Shown: positions 5,838-15,315, counted from the first letter of the stretch. The stretch: DNA of 30,260 nucleotides from JBFWUM01 sp050247255 (GCA_050247255.1 JBFWUM010000049.1:1-30260); one strand, 5' to 3'. Translations and numbers: made by a program. Notes: generated by a model not told the origin, from the letters alone.

Positions 5838-6743
5838 CTACCGCACCCGAACCCTGACCTGCGCCGGTTCCACCGTCACGACGCCGATGCGCGCCGGCGC
5901 GACCACGCGGACCGGCAGCACGTATTGCCCCGGATCCAGTCCGGTGATGTCGACGATCGCCTCGAATGAAGCGGCCTCGGTGGCCGCCATCTCCGCCGGT
6001 CCGCGCACGTTCACGGTGACGCGGTCCGGCATCACCTGCGCCTGGCGCGGGCCGCCGCCCGCCTGCACGCGCACGTCTTCGACGACCCACTCGACAGGCG
6101 CCGCGGCGACGGTGACCGTGACGCGCGCGTTCTGCGGCGTCCTGAGGCGGACTGCGGCGTCGGGCACGCCTATCGTCACCGTTTCGTTGACCGTTTCCGT
6201 CGCGCCCGCCACCGACACCGGTTCCGTGATCGCCTCGGTGAGACGCCGCAGGGCGCTCACCGGCCCGATCACCTCGACCGTCGACGGCTCTGCAGTGACC
6301 GTGCCGACCACGTATCCGGCGTCCGGCTCTCCTTCAACGCCCGGCACAACGGGCACCACCTTGGCCGATGACGGCTCGAAGGTCATCGCCACACTCGCCG
6401 GGTTGACCTGCACCACCTCCACGCCAAACGGCACGCGGACGTCCGCGGTCGTCAGGTGGAAGAGGCGGCGGCCGGGCCGCGCGGCTGCCAGATCGATCAG
6501 CGCCACCAGCTCCCCGGCGGCAATCCGGCTGAGAGAGCCGGACGACCCGCGGACGCGAACGTCGACGTCGTCGGGCGGGTCGCCGACGATTTCGAGTTGC
6601 GCCGGCAGGTTGGTGAACTCGAGCGGCACGCGCAGGGCGCGCTCGACGATCGGCTCGCCGGCCACGACCAGCCACAGCAGGGCGGCCAGCGCCAGCGAGA
6701 TGAACTTCAGCCCGAGATGATGACGGAAGCTGCGGCGCGCCAT
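5838..6743 (-). CDS. cdaR: YbbR-domain protein CdaR, regulator of the c-di-AMP cyclase
   Basis: This 301-residue protein has a single N-terminal transmembrane helix (LGLKFISLALAALLWLVVAG) followed by tandem YbbR-like beta domains. Repeated strand patterns such as VPLEFTNLPAQLEIVGDPP, AGYVVGTVTAEPSTVEVIGP and VQAGGGPRQAQVMPDRVTV mark about three units, with PEQVRV-like ends (PAQVRVRV). In Firmicutes CdaR binds the membrane cyclase CdaA and modulates it from outside the membrane. The ATG overlaps the cdaA stop by one base (TGATG). glmM follows after 7 bp. The family call is firm; regulatory direction in this organism is inference. Confidence 0.92.
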   Translation of the reverse strand: MARRSFRHHLGLKFISLALAALLWLVVAGEPIVERALRVPLEFTNLPAQLEIVGDPPDDVDVRVRGSSGSLSRIAAGELVALIDLAAARPGRRLFHLTTADVRVPFGVEVVQVNPASVAMTFEPSSAKVVPVVPGVEGEPDAGYVVGTVTAEPSTVEVIGPVSALRRLTEAITEPVSVAGATETVNETVTIGVPDAAVRLRTPQNARVTVTVAAAPVEWVVEDVRVQAGGGPRQAQVMPDRVTVNVRGPAEMAATEAASFEAIVDITGLDPGQYVLPVRVVAPARIGVVTVEPAQVRVRVR

Positions 6744-7558
6744 CAGGCCATCGAGCTCCGCGTTTCACGCCGCGACACGCGCTCGCGCCTGATCCCGAGC
6801 AGCGTGCGCAGCCTGGCGCGCAGCGCCTCGGGAGACAGCCCGCGTTCGAGCGTCCCGCCGAGCGCGAGTGAAATGTTGCCGCTCTCCTCCGACACGACGA
6901 TGGCGATGGCGTCGTTCTCCTCGGTGAGGCCGAGGGCCGCGCGGTGGCGCGTGCCCAGGTCACGGCTGACGAGCGGGTTGACCGACAGCGGCAGGAAGCA
7001 GGCGGCGGCCGCAATGCGATCGCCCTGGATGATCACCGCCCCGTCGTGCAGCGGCGACCCCGGCTGGAAGATGCTGCCCAGCAGGTCGTAGGTGACGGTC
7101 GCATCCAGCGGAATGCCCCCTTCGATGTAGTTGCGCAGCCCGATCTGCCGCTCGACGACGATGATCGCGCCGACGCGTCTGGTTGCCAGGTTGCCGGCAG
7201 ACACGACCAGCTCCTCGATGGTCTCATTGGCCGCCTCGACGCGCTCGAAGTAGCGGAAGAACGGCGCCCGGCCGAAGTGCGCGAGCGCGCGGCGGATGTC
7301 CGACTGGAACAGCACGATGATGGCAAACACCAGGTAGGCCGCCAGGTTGCGGATCACCCAGTTCACCGTCTCGAGCTGCAGCCACTGCGACGCGAAGTAG
7401 AGGCCGATCAGGAAGGCGCCGCTGAGCGCCATCTGCACCGCCCGCGTGCCGCGAATGAGCAGCAGCAGCTCGTAGATCAGGAACGACACGAGCGCGATGT
7501 CGAGAAGATCCCACCAGTCGATCGCCTGCCGGCGCAGCAGCTCGGAAAAGATATCCAT
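6743..7558 (-). CDS. cdaA: Diadenylate cyclase CdaA (DisA_N domain)
   Basis: CdaA makes cyclic di-AMP from two ATP at the membrane. The 271-residue protein has three N-terminal transmembrane helices (within residues 18-86, for example LLDIALVSFLIYELLLLI) and a DAC domain over about 100-240. The two diagnostic motifs are intact: LHDGAVII (DGA at about 172-174) and LGTRHRAALG (RHR at about 204-206). The C-terminal RRERVSRRETRSS tail is basic. One-base stop-start overlaps link it to folP upstream and cdaR downstream. It is the likely only c-di-AMP source visible here. Confidence 0.97.
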   Translation of the reverse strand: MDIFSELLRRQAIDWWDLLDIALVSFLIYELLLLIRGTRAVQMALSGAFLIGLYFASQWLQLETVNWVIRNLAAYLVFAIIVLFQSDIRRALAHFGRAPFFRYFERVEAANETIEELVVSAGNLATRRVGAIIVVERQIGLRNYIEGGIPLDATVTYDLLGSIFQPGSPLHDGAVIIQGDRIAAAACFLPLSVNPLVSRDLGTRHRAALGLTEENDAIAIVVSEESGNISLALGGTLERGLSPEALRARLRTLLGIRRERVSRRETRSSMA

Positions 7559-8430
7559 CAGCCGGCGCGATGATACTTCCGAATTTCATCGGCGACGCGC
7601 GTCACCTGGCGCATCGGTGCGACGGCGTGCACGCGGACGATGTGCGCGCCAGCGAGGCACGCCGCGGCCGTCGCCGCCGCGGTCGCCCAGTCGCGATCGC
7701 GCGGCGCCACGGTGCCGCCGAGCGGCCTGGCCAGGAACCCCTTGCGCGAAGGGCCGACGAGGATGGGAAAGCCCAGTTCGTGGAACTCGTCGAGCCGCGA
7801 CAGCGCCTCGTAGCTGTGGGCCGGCTCCTTCGCAAATCCCAATCCGGGATCGATGACGATGGCGGCCTTCGGCACGCCGGCGCCGGTGGCGAACGCCACG
7901 CTCTCGCGCAGCTCGTCGAGCACTTCGTCGACCACGTCGTGATAGACCGCCTGCTGATACATGTCGCTCGAGCGCCCGCGCATGTGCATCAGCACGAGCG
8001 CGGCGCCGTGCCGGGACGCGACCGCGCCGAGCGCCGGCTCGTAGCGCAGGCCGCTGATGTCGTTCACGATCGACGCGCCGGCGGCAAGCGCCGCATCCGC
8101 CGTCGCCGCCTTGTAGGTGTCAACCGACAGCGGGACGCTGACGCGCGCGGCGAGCGCCTCGATCACCGGCACGACGCGGCGCCGCTCCTCGTCGGCCGGC
8201 AGCGCCTGCGCGCCCGGCCGCGTCGACTCGCCGCCGATATCCAGCAGGTCGGCGCCCTCCTCGACCATGCGGACCCCGTCCTCGACTGCCCGCCCCACGT
8301 CGAAGTGCTCGCCGCCGTCGGAGAACGAGTCAGGCGTGACGTTGAGGATGCCCATCACCAGGGTGCGGGCACCCAATTCGAGCGTCCGACCGCGCGGGAG
8401 GCTCAGGGCGAATCGGCGGCGCGGGGGCAC
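7558..8430 (-). CDS. folP: Dihydropteroate synthase FolP
   Basis: FolP joins 6-hydroxymethyl-7,8-dihydropterin pyrophosphate with p-aminobenzoate to form dihydropteroate in folate synthesis; it is the sulfonamide target. The 290-residue TIM-barrel protein shows MGILNVTPDSFSDGG, LLDIGGESTRPG, SVDTYKA, IVNDISG, VLMHMRG, DPGLGFAKE, VGPSRKGFL and the final IVRVHAV, which cover the pterin, phosphate and pABA sites. The stop overlaps the cdaA ATG by one base (TGATG). Upstream, a 149-bp repeat-filled spacer separates it from ftsH, which is where a separate promoter would have to be. Confidence 0.97.
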   Translation of the reverse strand: MPPRRRFALSLPRGRTLELGARTLVMGILNVTPDSFSDGGEHFDVGRAVEDGVRMVEEGADLLDIGGESTRPGAQALPADEERRRVVPVIEALAARVSVPLSVDTYKAATADAALAAGASIVNDISGLRYEPALGAVASRHGAALVLMHMRGRSSDMYQQAVYHDVVDEVLDELRESVAFATGAGVPKAAIVIDPGLGFAKEPAHSYEALSRLDEFHELGFPILVGPSRKGFLARPLGGTVAPRDRDWATAAATAAACLAGAHIVRVHAVAPMRQVTRVADEIRKYHRAG

Positions 8431-8444
8431 AGGGGCACACTACT

Positions 8445-8567
8445 AATTCAAAATTCAAAATGCAAAATTCAAAATGGGGGGCTCGTACGCACCAACGGGG
8501 TGGAAGGCCCATCGCCTCCACCCCGTTCATTTGAATCTTGAATTTTGAATCTTGAATCTTTGAATTC
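8445..8567. repeat. Large inverted repeat of aattcaaaat units enclosing a GC hairpin
   Basis: The ftsH-folP spacer has an AT-rich left arm (8445-8475, units aattcaaaat) and an AT-rich right arm (8530-8567, units ttgaatctt/tgaattttgaatc) that are imperfect reverse complements. Between them, aacggggtgga (8494-8504) and tccaccccgtt (8517-8527) form a perfect 11-bp stem with a 12-nt loop. The spacer therefore folds as a long AT-rich stem with a GC hairpin at its tip. It may be a miniature transposable or palindromic element, or act as a processing or termination signal after ftsH. No coding sequence is seen. Confidence 0.85.
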
Positions 8568-8579
8568 GCCGCAGGCGCC

Positions 8580-10496
<1,917 letters not shown>

Positions 10497-10531
10497 CTAT
10501 CCGCCTCCAGAAAGGCTAAGAACACAGGGTA

Positions 10532-11527
10532 TCACTTCGCCGCAGGGGTCTGCTCTATTAAGACTGCTTTTCCGCCGCGAAGTTCCACGCGTCCCCCGGG
10601 GACGTCGGCGCCCCCCGATCGGCCCCGCGCCACCCCCAGAACGGCGTCCACGTGGTCCAGGGATACCTCGCGTCCCCCGGCGACGCGCCGAAGGCCGCGC
10701 AGCGCCACGCGACGGCCCAGCGGAGGCGGCAGGGACGCCAGGGCCGTGGCATCAAGGTCCACGCCACCGGGATGCTCCCGGGCAATCTCGGCGTAGTGTG
10801 CGTCTGCCACCTCATCCAGCCATGAGGCGTCCTCGCGCGCCAGCGCGGCAGCGCGGGCCAGGTTCGGCCGCGAATCGCCGCCGAGCGCGCGGTCGAGCTC
10901 GGGGATGATTCGATGGCGGATGCGATTCCGCGGGTTGCTCACATCCTCGTTGGTCTCATCGTCCACCCAGGACTGCCCGGCGTCGGTCAGGTAGGTGCGC
11001 AGATCTGCACGCGATGTATCGAGAAGCGGTCGGACGATCCGTCCCCGACGTGGATAAACACCGGCGAGCCCGGCCAGCCCGGCGCCGCGCATGAGCTTCA
11101 GTAGAAACGTCTCCGCCTGGTCGTCCCGGGTATGGCCGACGGCGATGACGTCCGCGCCGAGCTCGGCCGCTGCGCGGTCGAGAAACGCATAGCGCTCGCG
11201 GCGCGCGGCATCTTCGAGAGAGCGCCCCTGGGAGCGGGCCGCCGCCATGACGTCGGCGTGGCCGACGCAAATCGGCAGCGCCACGCCGGTGGCGAACGAC
11301 CGGCAGAACACCTCGTCGCGCCCCGCGGTGTCGCGAAGCTGATGATTCAGATGCGCAACGCCGGCGACGGTGAAGCCGCCGTGCGCGGAGAGATCCAGCA
11401 GCAGCCGCGTGAGGGCGACCGAGTCGGAGCCGCCGGAAAGGCCGACGAGCACACGGGACCCCGGCGGGCAGAGGCCGTGCCTGCGGATCGTCCGCCGGAC
11501 CTGCTGGTGAAGCGCTGAGATCGTCAA
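10532..11527 (-). CDS. tilS: tRNA(Ile)-lysidine synthase TilS
   Basis: TilS attaches lysine to C34 of tRNA-Ile(CAU), which switches it from reading AUG to AUA. The 331-residue protein has the PP-loop ATPase motif VLVGLSGGSDSVAL (SGGSDS at 31-36), the GVAHLNHQLR strand, and HTRDDQAETFLLKLMRGAGLAGLAG. It is shorter than E. coli TilS (about 430) and probably lacks the last C-terminal domain, as in some compact homologues. A tRNA gene with a CAU anticodon lies upstream, but its acceptor stem looks like elongator Met. ftsH follows after 35 bp, which is a conserved pairing. Confidence 0.95.
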   Translation of the reverse strand: MTISALHQQVRRTIRRHGLCPPGSRVLVGLSGGSDSVALTRLLLDLSAHGGFTVAGVAHLNHQLRDTAGRDEVFCRSFATGVALPICVGHADVMAAARSQGRSLEDAARRERYAFLDRAAAELGADVIAVGHTRDDQAETFLLKLMRGAGLAGLAGVYPRRGRIVRPLLDTSRADLRTYLTDAGQSWVDDETNEDVSNPRNRIRHRIIPELDRALGGDSRPNLARAAALAREDASWLDEVADAHYAEIAREHPGGVDLDATALASLPPPLGRRVALRGLRRVAGGREVSLDHVDAVLGVARGRSGGADVPGGRVELRGGKAVLIEQTPAAK

Positions 11528-11533
11528 ATTGTG

Positions 11534-11641
11534 GTCCGCCTTCGCCCTTCGGGCTACGGCGGGACAGCCTTCGCGTGGCCTGCCAGCCGAAGCTCGCCCT
11601 CGTCTGGCCTGTGACAGACCAGACTACGGCGGAGCGAAGGC
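11534..11641. repeat. GC-rich repeat spacer (gtccgccttcgc family)
   Basis: The spacer between the tRNA and tilS holds gtccgccttcgcccttcggg followed by ctacggcgggac (11534-11565). A related copy with an extra 12 bases sits inside the methyltransferase gene at 22995-23038. Further along are agccttcgc (about 11566-11574) with its inverted partner gcgaaggct (about 11634-11642) and a small stem GTCTGG/CCAGAC (about 11602-11624). No open frame is credible here. It is interpreted as a dispersed palindromic repeat; processing of the tRNA 3' side could also involve these hairpins. Confidence 0.75.
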
Positions 11642-11718
11642 TGGTGCCGGAGGGCAGACTCGAACTGCCGACCCCGCGCTTATGAGACGCGTGCTCTAAC
11701 CGGCTGAGCTACTCCGGC
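11642..11718 (-). tRNA. tRNA-Met (CAU), probable elongator
   Basis: Read on the minus strand from 11718, the sequence folds as a full cloverleaf: acceptor GCCGGAG/CTCCGGC, D-stem GCTC/GAGC with loop AGCCGGTTA, anticodon stem CGCGT/GCGCG with loop CTCATAA (anticodon CAT at 11684-11682), variable loop GGGTC, T-arm GGCAG-TTCGAGT-CTGCC, discriminator A and an encoded CCA. Total length is 77 nt. The paired first position and the absence of GGG/CCC in the anticodon stem exclude initiator tRNA. The acceptor stem lacks the C4-G69/C5-G68 pairs of E. coli tRNA-Ile2, so elongator Met is favoured. It starts 14 bp after the upstream gene's stop. Confidence 0.93.
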
Positions 11719-11732
11719 ACGAATCTTTGATT

Positions 11733-12698
11733 CTAGCGTACCGGCTCATCCTGGATGACCGCCGCGGCCAGCAGCGGAATCAGCAGTTCGTGATGGCCGA
11801 CGAGCGAGATCCCCGTGCCGCCCGTGCCCGCAACCGGGCGCGAGACGACGTTGGTTTGCGGCCGGTACATCCGCAGGAAGTCGATATTGACCGTCGTCAG
11901 ACCCTCGAGGGAGACGCCAGCGTTGCGCGCCAGCGCAACCGCCTTGAGGAACACCTCGGGCAGCACCACGGCCGATCCGCAGTTGAGGTACACGCCGCCG
12001 GTCAGCCGGGCCACGTTCGCAGTGAAGTAGCGGAAGTCGCGCAGGCTGGTATCGCCAATGGCTGCACCCGACGCGTCGGGATGCATGTGGATGATGTCGG
12101 TGCCCACCGCCACGTGCACCGTCACCGGAATGGCGAGCCGATGCGCCGCAACGAGCAGGCTGCGATCGCCGAACGGCGTGGACTGCTGGCCGAGGAACGC
12201 GGCGACCGCCTGGCCAAGCCCCTGCTGCGCGGCCATCGCGGCGGCGATGGCCTGGTTGAGCAGCCGCCCGGTTTCGTCCGCCATGCCGAAGCGTCCGGGA
12301 CCGAGCGCTTCGTCCACGTCTTCGGACGTGGCGCCCGACAGCGCGATCTCGAAATCGTGAATCAGCGCCGCGCCGTTCATGGCGAGCGCGGACACGAAGC
12401 CGCGATCCATCAGGTCGATCAGCACCGGCGACACGCCGGTCTTGACGACGTGCCCGCCGAGTCCCCAGACGATGCCGCCGCCGCGCCGCGCCGCGCGAAT
12501 CGCATCCGCCGCGCGCCGAAGGTCCGTGGCGCCGAGGATGTTCGGCAGCGACGCCAGCCACTCGCTGAACGACGCCCCGGGCTGCACGGCCTTCGCAAAA
12601 TCGTCCGCGCGCACCTTGCTGCGACGGCTGGCCAGCGGGTACGTCTTGACGCCGGAGAGGTCGAATTCCTCGTAAGGGAACGCCACGGGGTGGACCAT
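11733..12698 (-). CDS. Conserved protein, deoxyhypusine-synthase-like
   Basis: A 321-residue cytosolic protein beginning MVHPVAFPYEEFDLSGVKTY. The Gly-rich WGLGGHVVKTGVSPVLIDLM (about 78-97), followed by ALAMNGAALIHDFEIALSG, resembles the NAD-binding fold of deoxyhypusine/homospermidine synthase relatives, and TSEDVDEALGPGRFGMADETG is another conserved-looking block. Later segments, HVAVGTDIIHMHPDASGAAIG and NIDFLRMYRP, are also distinctive. Bacteria lack eIF5A, so if the relation holds the substrate must differ. The ATG at 12698 is chosen because upstream codons derive from a CT-rich simple repeat, but no ribosome-binding site is visible. The gene lies between a DinB-like gene and the tRNA. 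The fold is an inference. Confidence 0.6.
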   Translation of the reverse strand: MVHPVAFPYEEFDLSGVKTYPLASRRSKVRADDFAKAVQPGASFSEWLASLPNILGATDLRRAADAIRAARRGGGIVWGLGGHVVKTGVSPVLIDLMDRGFVSALAMNGAALIHDFEIALSGATSEDVDEALGPGRFGMADETGRLLNQAIAAAMAAQQGLGQAVAAFLGQQSTPFGDRSLLVAAHRLAIPVTVHVAVGTDIIHMHPDASGAAIGDTSLRDFRYFTANVARLTGGVYLNCGSAVVLPEVFLKAVALARNAGVSLEGLTTVNIDFLRMYRPQTNVVSRPVAGTGGTGISLVGHHELLIPLLAAAVIQDEPVR

Positions 12699-12702
12699 AG
12701 CA

Positions 12703-12729
12703 GGGGGAAGGGGGAAGGGGGAAGGGGGA
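12703..12729. repeat. Simple tandem repeat (gggggaa)n
   Basis: About four 7-base units gggggaa form the 34-bp gap between the DinB-like gene's stop and the start of the downstream gene. In the mRNA (minus strand) this is a pyrimidine tract, so it replaces the expected Shine-Dalgarno region of the downstream gene. Unit number would be prone to slippage. Confidence 0.85.
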
Positions 12730-12732
12730 CGG

Positions 12733-13284
12733 TCAGGACAACTTCCTGAGATGGCGTTCCGCGTCGGCTGGACGTTCGCGCGTCGGCTGCTGGTTGTACG
12801 CCTGCGACTGCCCGGGGGCAATCGACAGGTACCGCCATTCGCCGCCGCGAATCAGCTTCCCCAGGAAGACGATCTGGCCGACGTGATACGCGGTGTGCGC
12901 GAGCGACCGGTGAAGCGCGTCGTGCACATCCATCGCCTGGCCGCGAATCGTAATCGTCCGCGTGAAGTCGGCGTCCGTCAGCGTCTCGGTCGCGCCACAA
13001 AACGCGCGCCAGCCGTCTTCCCAGCACGCCGTCAGTTCCTCGCGCGTGGTGGCCGGAGTGAAGAACTCCGCTTCCCGGTCGCGCCACGGTTTCTCACCGT
13101 CCGCCGTCAGGAAATCGGTGAACCGCGACGACAGGTTGCCGGCAAGGTGACAGACGATGGCCGCAATTGAGTTGCTGCTCGCACCGTGCGACATGACCAA
13201 TTCGGCATCGGTGAGTTGGCCCAGGGTCGCTTCGGCGAGCGCCTTGTAGCGCCTCGCCTCCGCCAGCAGCGAATCGATAGTCAT
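12733..13284 (-). CDS. DinB-like protein (DUF1572-type four-helix bundle)
   Basis: A 183-residue DinB/YfiT-like protein. The probable metal-binding histidines are in AAIVCHLAGNL (His46) and in the pair within LHRSLAHTAYHVGQIVFLGKLI near residues 128-134, the pattern that defines the superfamily. Related proteins include bacillithiol- or mycothiol-dependent thiol transferases, but most members have no known activity. Its ATG (13284) overlaps the queA stop by 4 bp. It is not the DNA polymerase DinB. The C-terminal tail (QPTRERPADAERHLRKLS) is basic. Confidence 0.82.
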   Translation of the reverse strand: MTIDSLLAEARRYKALAEATLGQLTDAELVMSHGASSNSIAAIVCHLAGNLSSRFTDFLTADGEKPWRDREAEFFTPATTREELTACWEDGWRAFCGATETLTDADFTRTITIRGQAMDVHDALHRSLAHTAYHVGQIVFLGKLIRGGEWRYLSIAPGQSQAYNQQPTRERPADAERHLRKLS

Positions 13285-14354
13285 AGGATCACCATTGCGT
13301 CGCCATAGCTATAGAAGCGGTAGCCGCGCGCCACCGCATCGTGATAGGCCGTGAGCACCCGCTCGCGGCCGGCGAATGCGCAGACCAGCATCAGCAGCGA
13401 CGACTTCGGCAGGTGAAAGTTCGTCACCAGGCCGTCGACGAGGCGGAACGTGTGTCCCGGGTGGATGAAGAGGGTTGCGTCGCCGCTGGCGGGCGCGACG
13501 CTGCCGTCAGCTTCAATGACGAGCGACTCGAGCGTGCGAACCGTCGTTGTGCCGACGGCGATGATCCGGCGCCCTTCGCGTCTTGCGCGCGTCAGCGCCG
13601 CCGCGGTGTCCGCGCTGACGCTGAAGCGCTCCGGGTCCACCTGGTGGTCCTCGACGCGTTCGACGCGCACCGGCTTGAACGTGCCGTAGCCGACGTGGAG
13701 GGTCACCTCCGCCGTCTCGACCCTTCGCGCGCGCAGTGTGTCCAGGAGGTCCGGTGTGAAGTGCAGCCCGGCGGTCGGCGCCGCAATCGACCCACGCTCG
13801 CGAGCGAACACCGTCTGGTAGCGCTCCCGATCCGCTGGCTGATCGTCGCGATGGATGTACGGCGGCAGCGGAATATGACCGATGCGATCGATCGCCTCGG
13901 CGAGCGGCGCCCCCTCGGCTTCGAGCCGGACCGTGCGCCGGCCAAAGAAGTGGCTCGCCAGCATCTCGCCGCGAATGGCGACGCCAGGGCCTTCGAAGAT
14001 CACCTGCGCCCCAGGCTTCAGTTTCTGCCCTGGATGGACCAGCGCCTCCCAGACCCCCGACTTGGGATTTGTGATCTGGGATTTGGGATCTGGGATTTCC
14101 CTCAGGAGCAGACACTCAACCCCACCGCCCGACGGCATCCGCCTGCCGAGCAGGCGCGCCGGAAACACCCTGGTGTTGTTGAGCACCAGCAGGTCGCCCG
14201 CGACCAGGTAGTCGGCAAGCTGCGAGAAGGCGGTATGAACCGTCTCACCGCCGTCGCGCCGAAGCACGAGCAGGCGCGAGCCGCCTCGCACCGGCGGCGG
14301 GTCCTGCGCGATCAGCGCATCAGGTAGCTCGAAATCGAAATCGGCGACATCCAC
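13281..14354 (-). CDS. queA: S-adenosylmethionine:tRNA ribosyltransferase-isomerase QueA
   Basis: QueA transfers the ribosyl part of SAM to 7-aminomethyl-7-deazaguanine in tRNA, making epoxyqueuosine. The 357-residue protein begins MDVADFDFELPDALIAQDPP and carries LLVLNNTRVFPARLLGRR, TAGLHFTPDLLD, VTLHVGYGTFKPV, IAVGTTTVRTLES and NFHLPKSSLLMLVCAFAG, all hallmarks of the family. Residues about 87-99 (IPDPKSQITNPKS) are an in-frame insertion encoded by a tandem repeat, in a loop between two strands. The start at 14354 lies in a 49-bp divergent spacer with the flavoprotein gene, which must hold any promoters for both directions. DinB follows with a 4-bp overlap. Confidence 0.96.
   Translation of the reverse strand: MDVADFDFELPDALIAQDPPPVRGGSRLLVLRRDGGETVHTAFSQLADYLVAGDLLVLNNTRVFPARLLGRRMPSGGGVECLLLREIPDPKSQITNPKSGVWEALVHPGQKLKPGAQVIFEGPGVAIRGEMLASHFFGRRTVRLEAEGAPLAEAIDRIGHIPLPPYIHRDDQPADRERYQTVFARERGSIAAPTAGLHFTPDLLDTLRARRVETAEVTLHVGYGTFKPVRVERVEDHQVDPERFSVSADTAAALTRARREGRRIIAVGTTTVRTLESLVIEADGSVAPASGDATLFIHPGHTFRLVDGLVTNFHLPKSSLLMLVCAFAGRERVLTAYHDAVARGYRFYSYGDAMVIL
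14062..14098. repeat. Tandem repeat unit (tgggatt-tgggat) inside queA
   Basis: About four 8-9 base variants of gggatttgt/gggatctgg lie end to end and keep the queA frame, encoding the PKSQITNPKS-like segment. Base composition differs sharply from the surrounding gene. It looks like an inserted short repeat tolerated in a surface loop. Confidence 0.8.
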
Positions 14355-14403
14355 CTCGACCTATTGTTCCCCATGGCGAAGCTCTTGCACGACTCAGCCG
14401 AGC

Positions 14404-15315
14404 GTGTACGACGTCGTCATCGTGGGTGGAGGGCCTGCCGGTTTGAGTGCAGCGTTGATGCTGGGGCGCTGCCGGCGGCGTGTGCTCGTGTGCGACACGG
14501 GGCAGCCGCGCAACGGACGATCGCGGGCGCTGCACGGCTACCTGACCCGCGATGGCATCCCCCCGCTCGACCTCGTCCGGCTCGGACGCGAGGAGCTCGC
14601 TCGCTATGGCATCGAAATGCGGGGCACGGAAGTCACAGGCATCGATCCCGTCGGCGACGAATTCGACGTCCGGCTCGCTCGTGGCGGCCGGGTGGGCGCG
14701 CGCTTCGTGCTGATCGCCACCGGCGTGCGCGACGATTGCCCCGCCGTGCCCGGCCTGGCCGAGTGCTATGGCGTCTCCGTCCACCACTGCCCCTACTGCG
14801 ACGGGTGGGAAGTGCGCGACAAGCGGCTGGCCGTGATCGGCACCGGACCTTCGGCGGCCGGGCTGGCGCTGGCGCTGAAGACGTGGAGCGCCGACGTCGC
14901 GCTGTGCAGCAACGGGCGGCCGCGAATTGCCGGCCCGCATCGGGCGCAGCTGGCCCGCGAACAGATCCCGATCGTGGAGTCGATCATCGAGCGGCTCGAA
15001 CACGACGACGGCCGCGCGCGGCGGCTGCGCTTCGTCGACGGTAGCGTGCGCCCCTGCGATGCCGTCTTCTTCACCAGCGGCCAGGTGATGCACTCGGCGC
15101 TCGCGCAGGCGGTCGGCTGCGAGTTCACGCGGAAGGGCGTCGTCAAGACGGATCATCTCGGCCAGACCTGCGTGCCGGGTATTTACGTCGTCGGCGATGC
15201 GTCGCACGACGTGCAGTTCGCGGTTGTCGCCGCCGCCGAGGGGGCGAAGGCCGCCGTGGCCATGAACAAGGCGCTGCAGGCACGCGCCGGGCTGGCGCTT
15301 GCCGCAACGGCATGA
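14404..15315 (+). CDS. Thioredoxin-reductase-like NAD(P)/FAD flavoprotein
   Basis: A 303-residue two-dinucleotide-domain flavoprotein. FAD binding is by YDVVIVGGGPAGLSAA (GGGPAG at 8-13) and the C-terminal PGIYVVGDASHDVQFAVVAAAEG. The redox pair is CPYC (129-132) in VHHCPYCDGWEV, and the NAD(P) loop is VIGTGPSAAGLA (146-151). Classic TrxB uses CATC and is about 310-320 residues. This CPYC subgroup occurs in many bacteria as a thioredoxin-reductase-like oxidoreductase of unclear partner. It starts at GTG 14404, with no strong ribosome-binding site. No thioredoxin gene is nearby. Its stop overlaps the next start as ATGA. Confidence 0.88.
   Translation: MYDVVIVGGGPAGLSAALMLGRCRRRVLVCDTGQPRNGRSRALHGYLTRDGIPPLDLVRLGREELARYGIEMRGTEVTGIDPVGDEFDVRLARGGRVGARFVLIATGVRDDCPAVPGLAECYGVSVHHCPYCDGWEVRDKRLAVIGTGPSAAGLALALKTWSADVALCSNGRPRIAGPHRAQLAREQIPIVESIIERLEHDDGRARRLRFVDGSVRPCDAVFFTSGQVMHSALAQAVGCEFTRKGVVKTDHLGQTCVPGIYVVGDASHDVQFAVVAAAEGAKAAVAMNKALQARAGLALAATA

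Noticed and set aside
4505..5857. A 450-codon open frame on the plus strand opposite glmM
   Set aside because: It is rich in His/Arg/Asp/Val with no recognisable motif, and the minus strand encodes an intact GlmM. It is a high-GC antisense shadow.
8445..8567. Possible CRISPR array, from the repeated aattcaaaat units
   Set aside because: Units are only about 10 bases, directly adjoining and partly inverted, with no regular spacers and no cas genes.
11642..11718. Initiator tRNA-fMet
   Set aside because: The first acceptor pair is G-C, not mismatched, and the anticodon stem lacks the three G-C pairs of initiators.
12733..13284. DNA polymerase IV, suggested by the DinB name
   Set aside because: The protein is 183 residues with a histidine-based DinB/YfiT four-helix pattern and no polymerase motifs.
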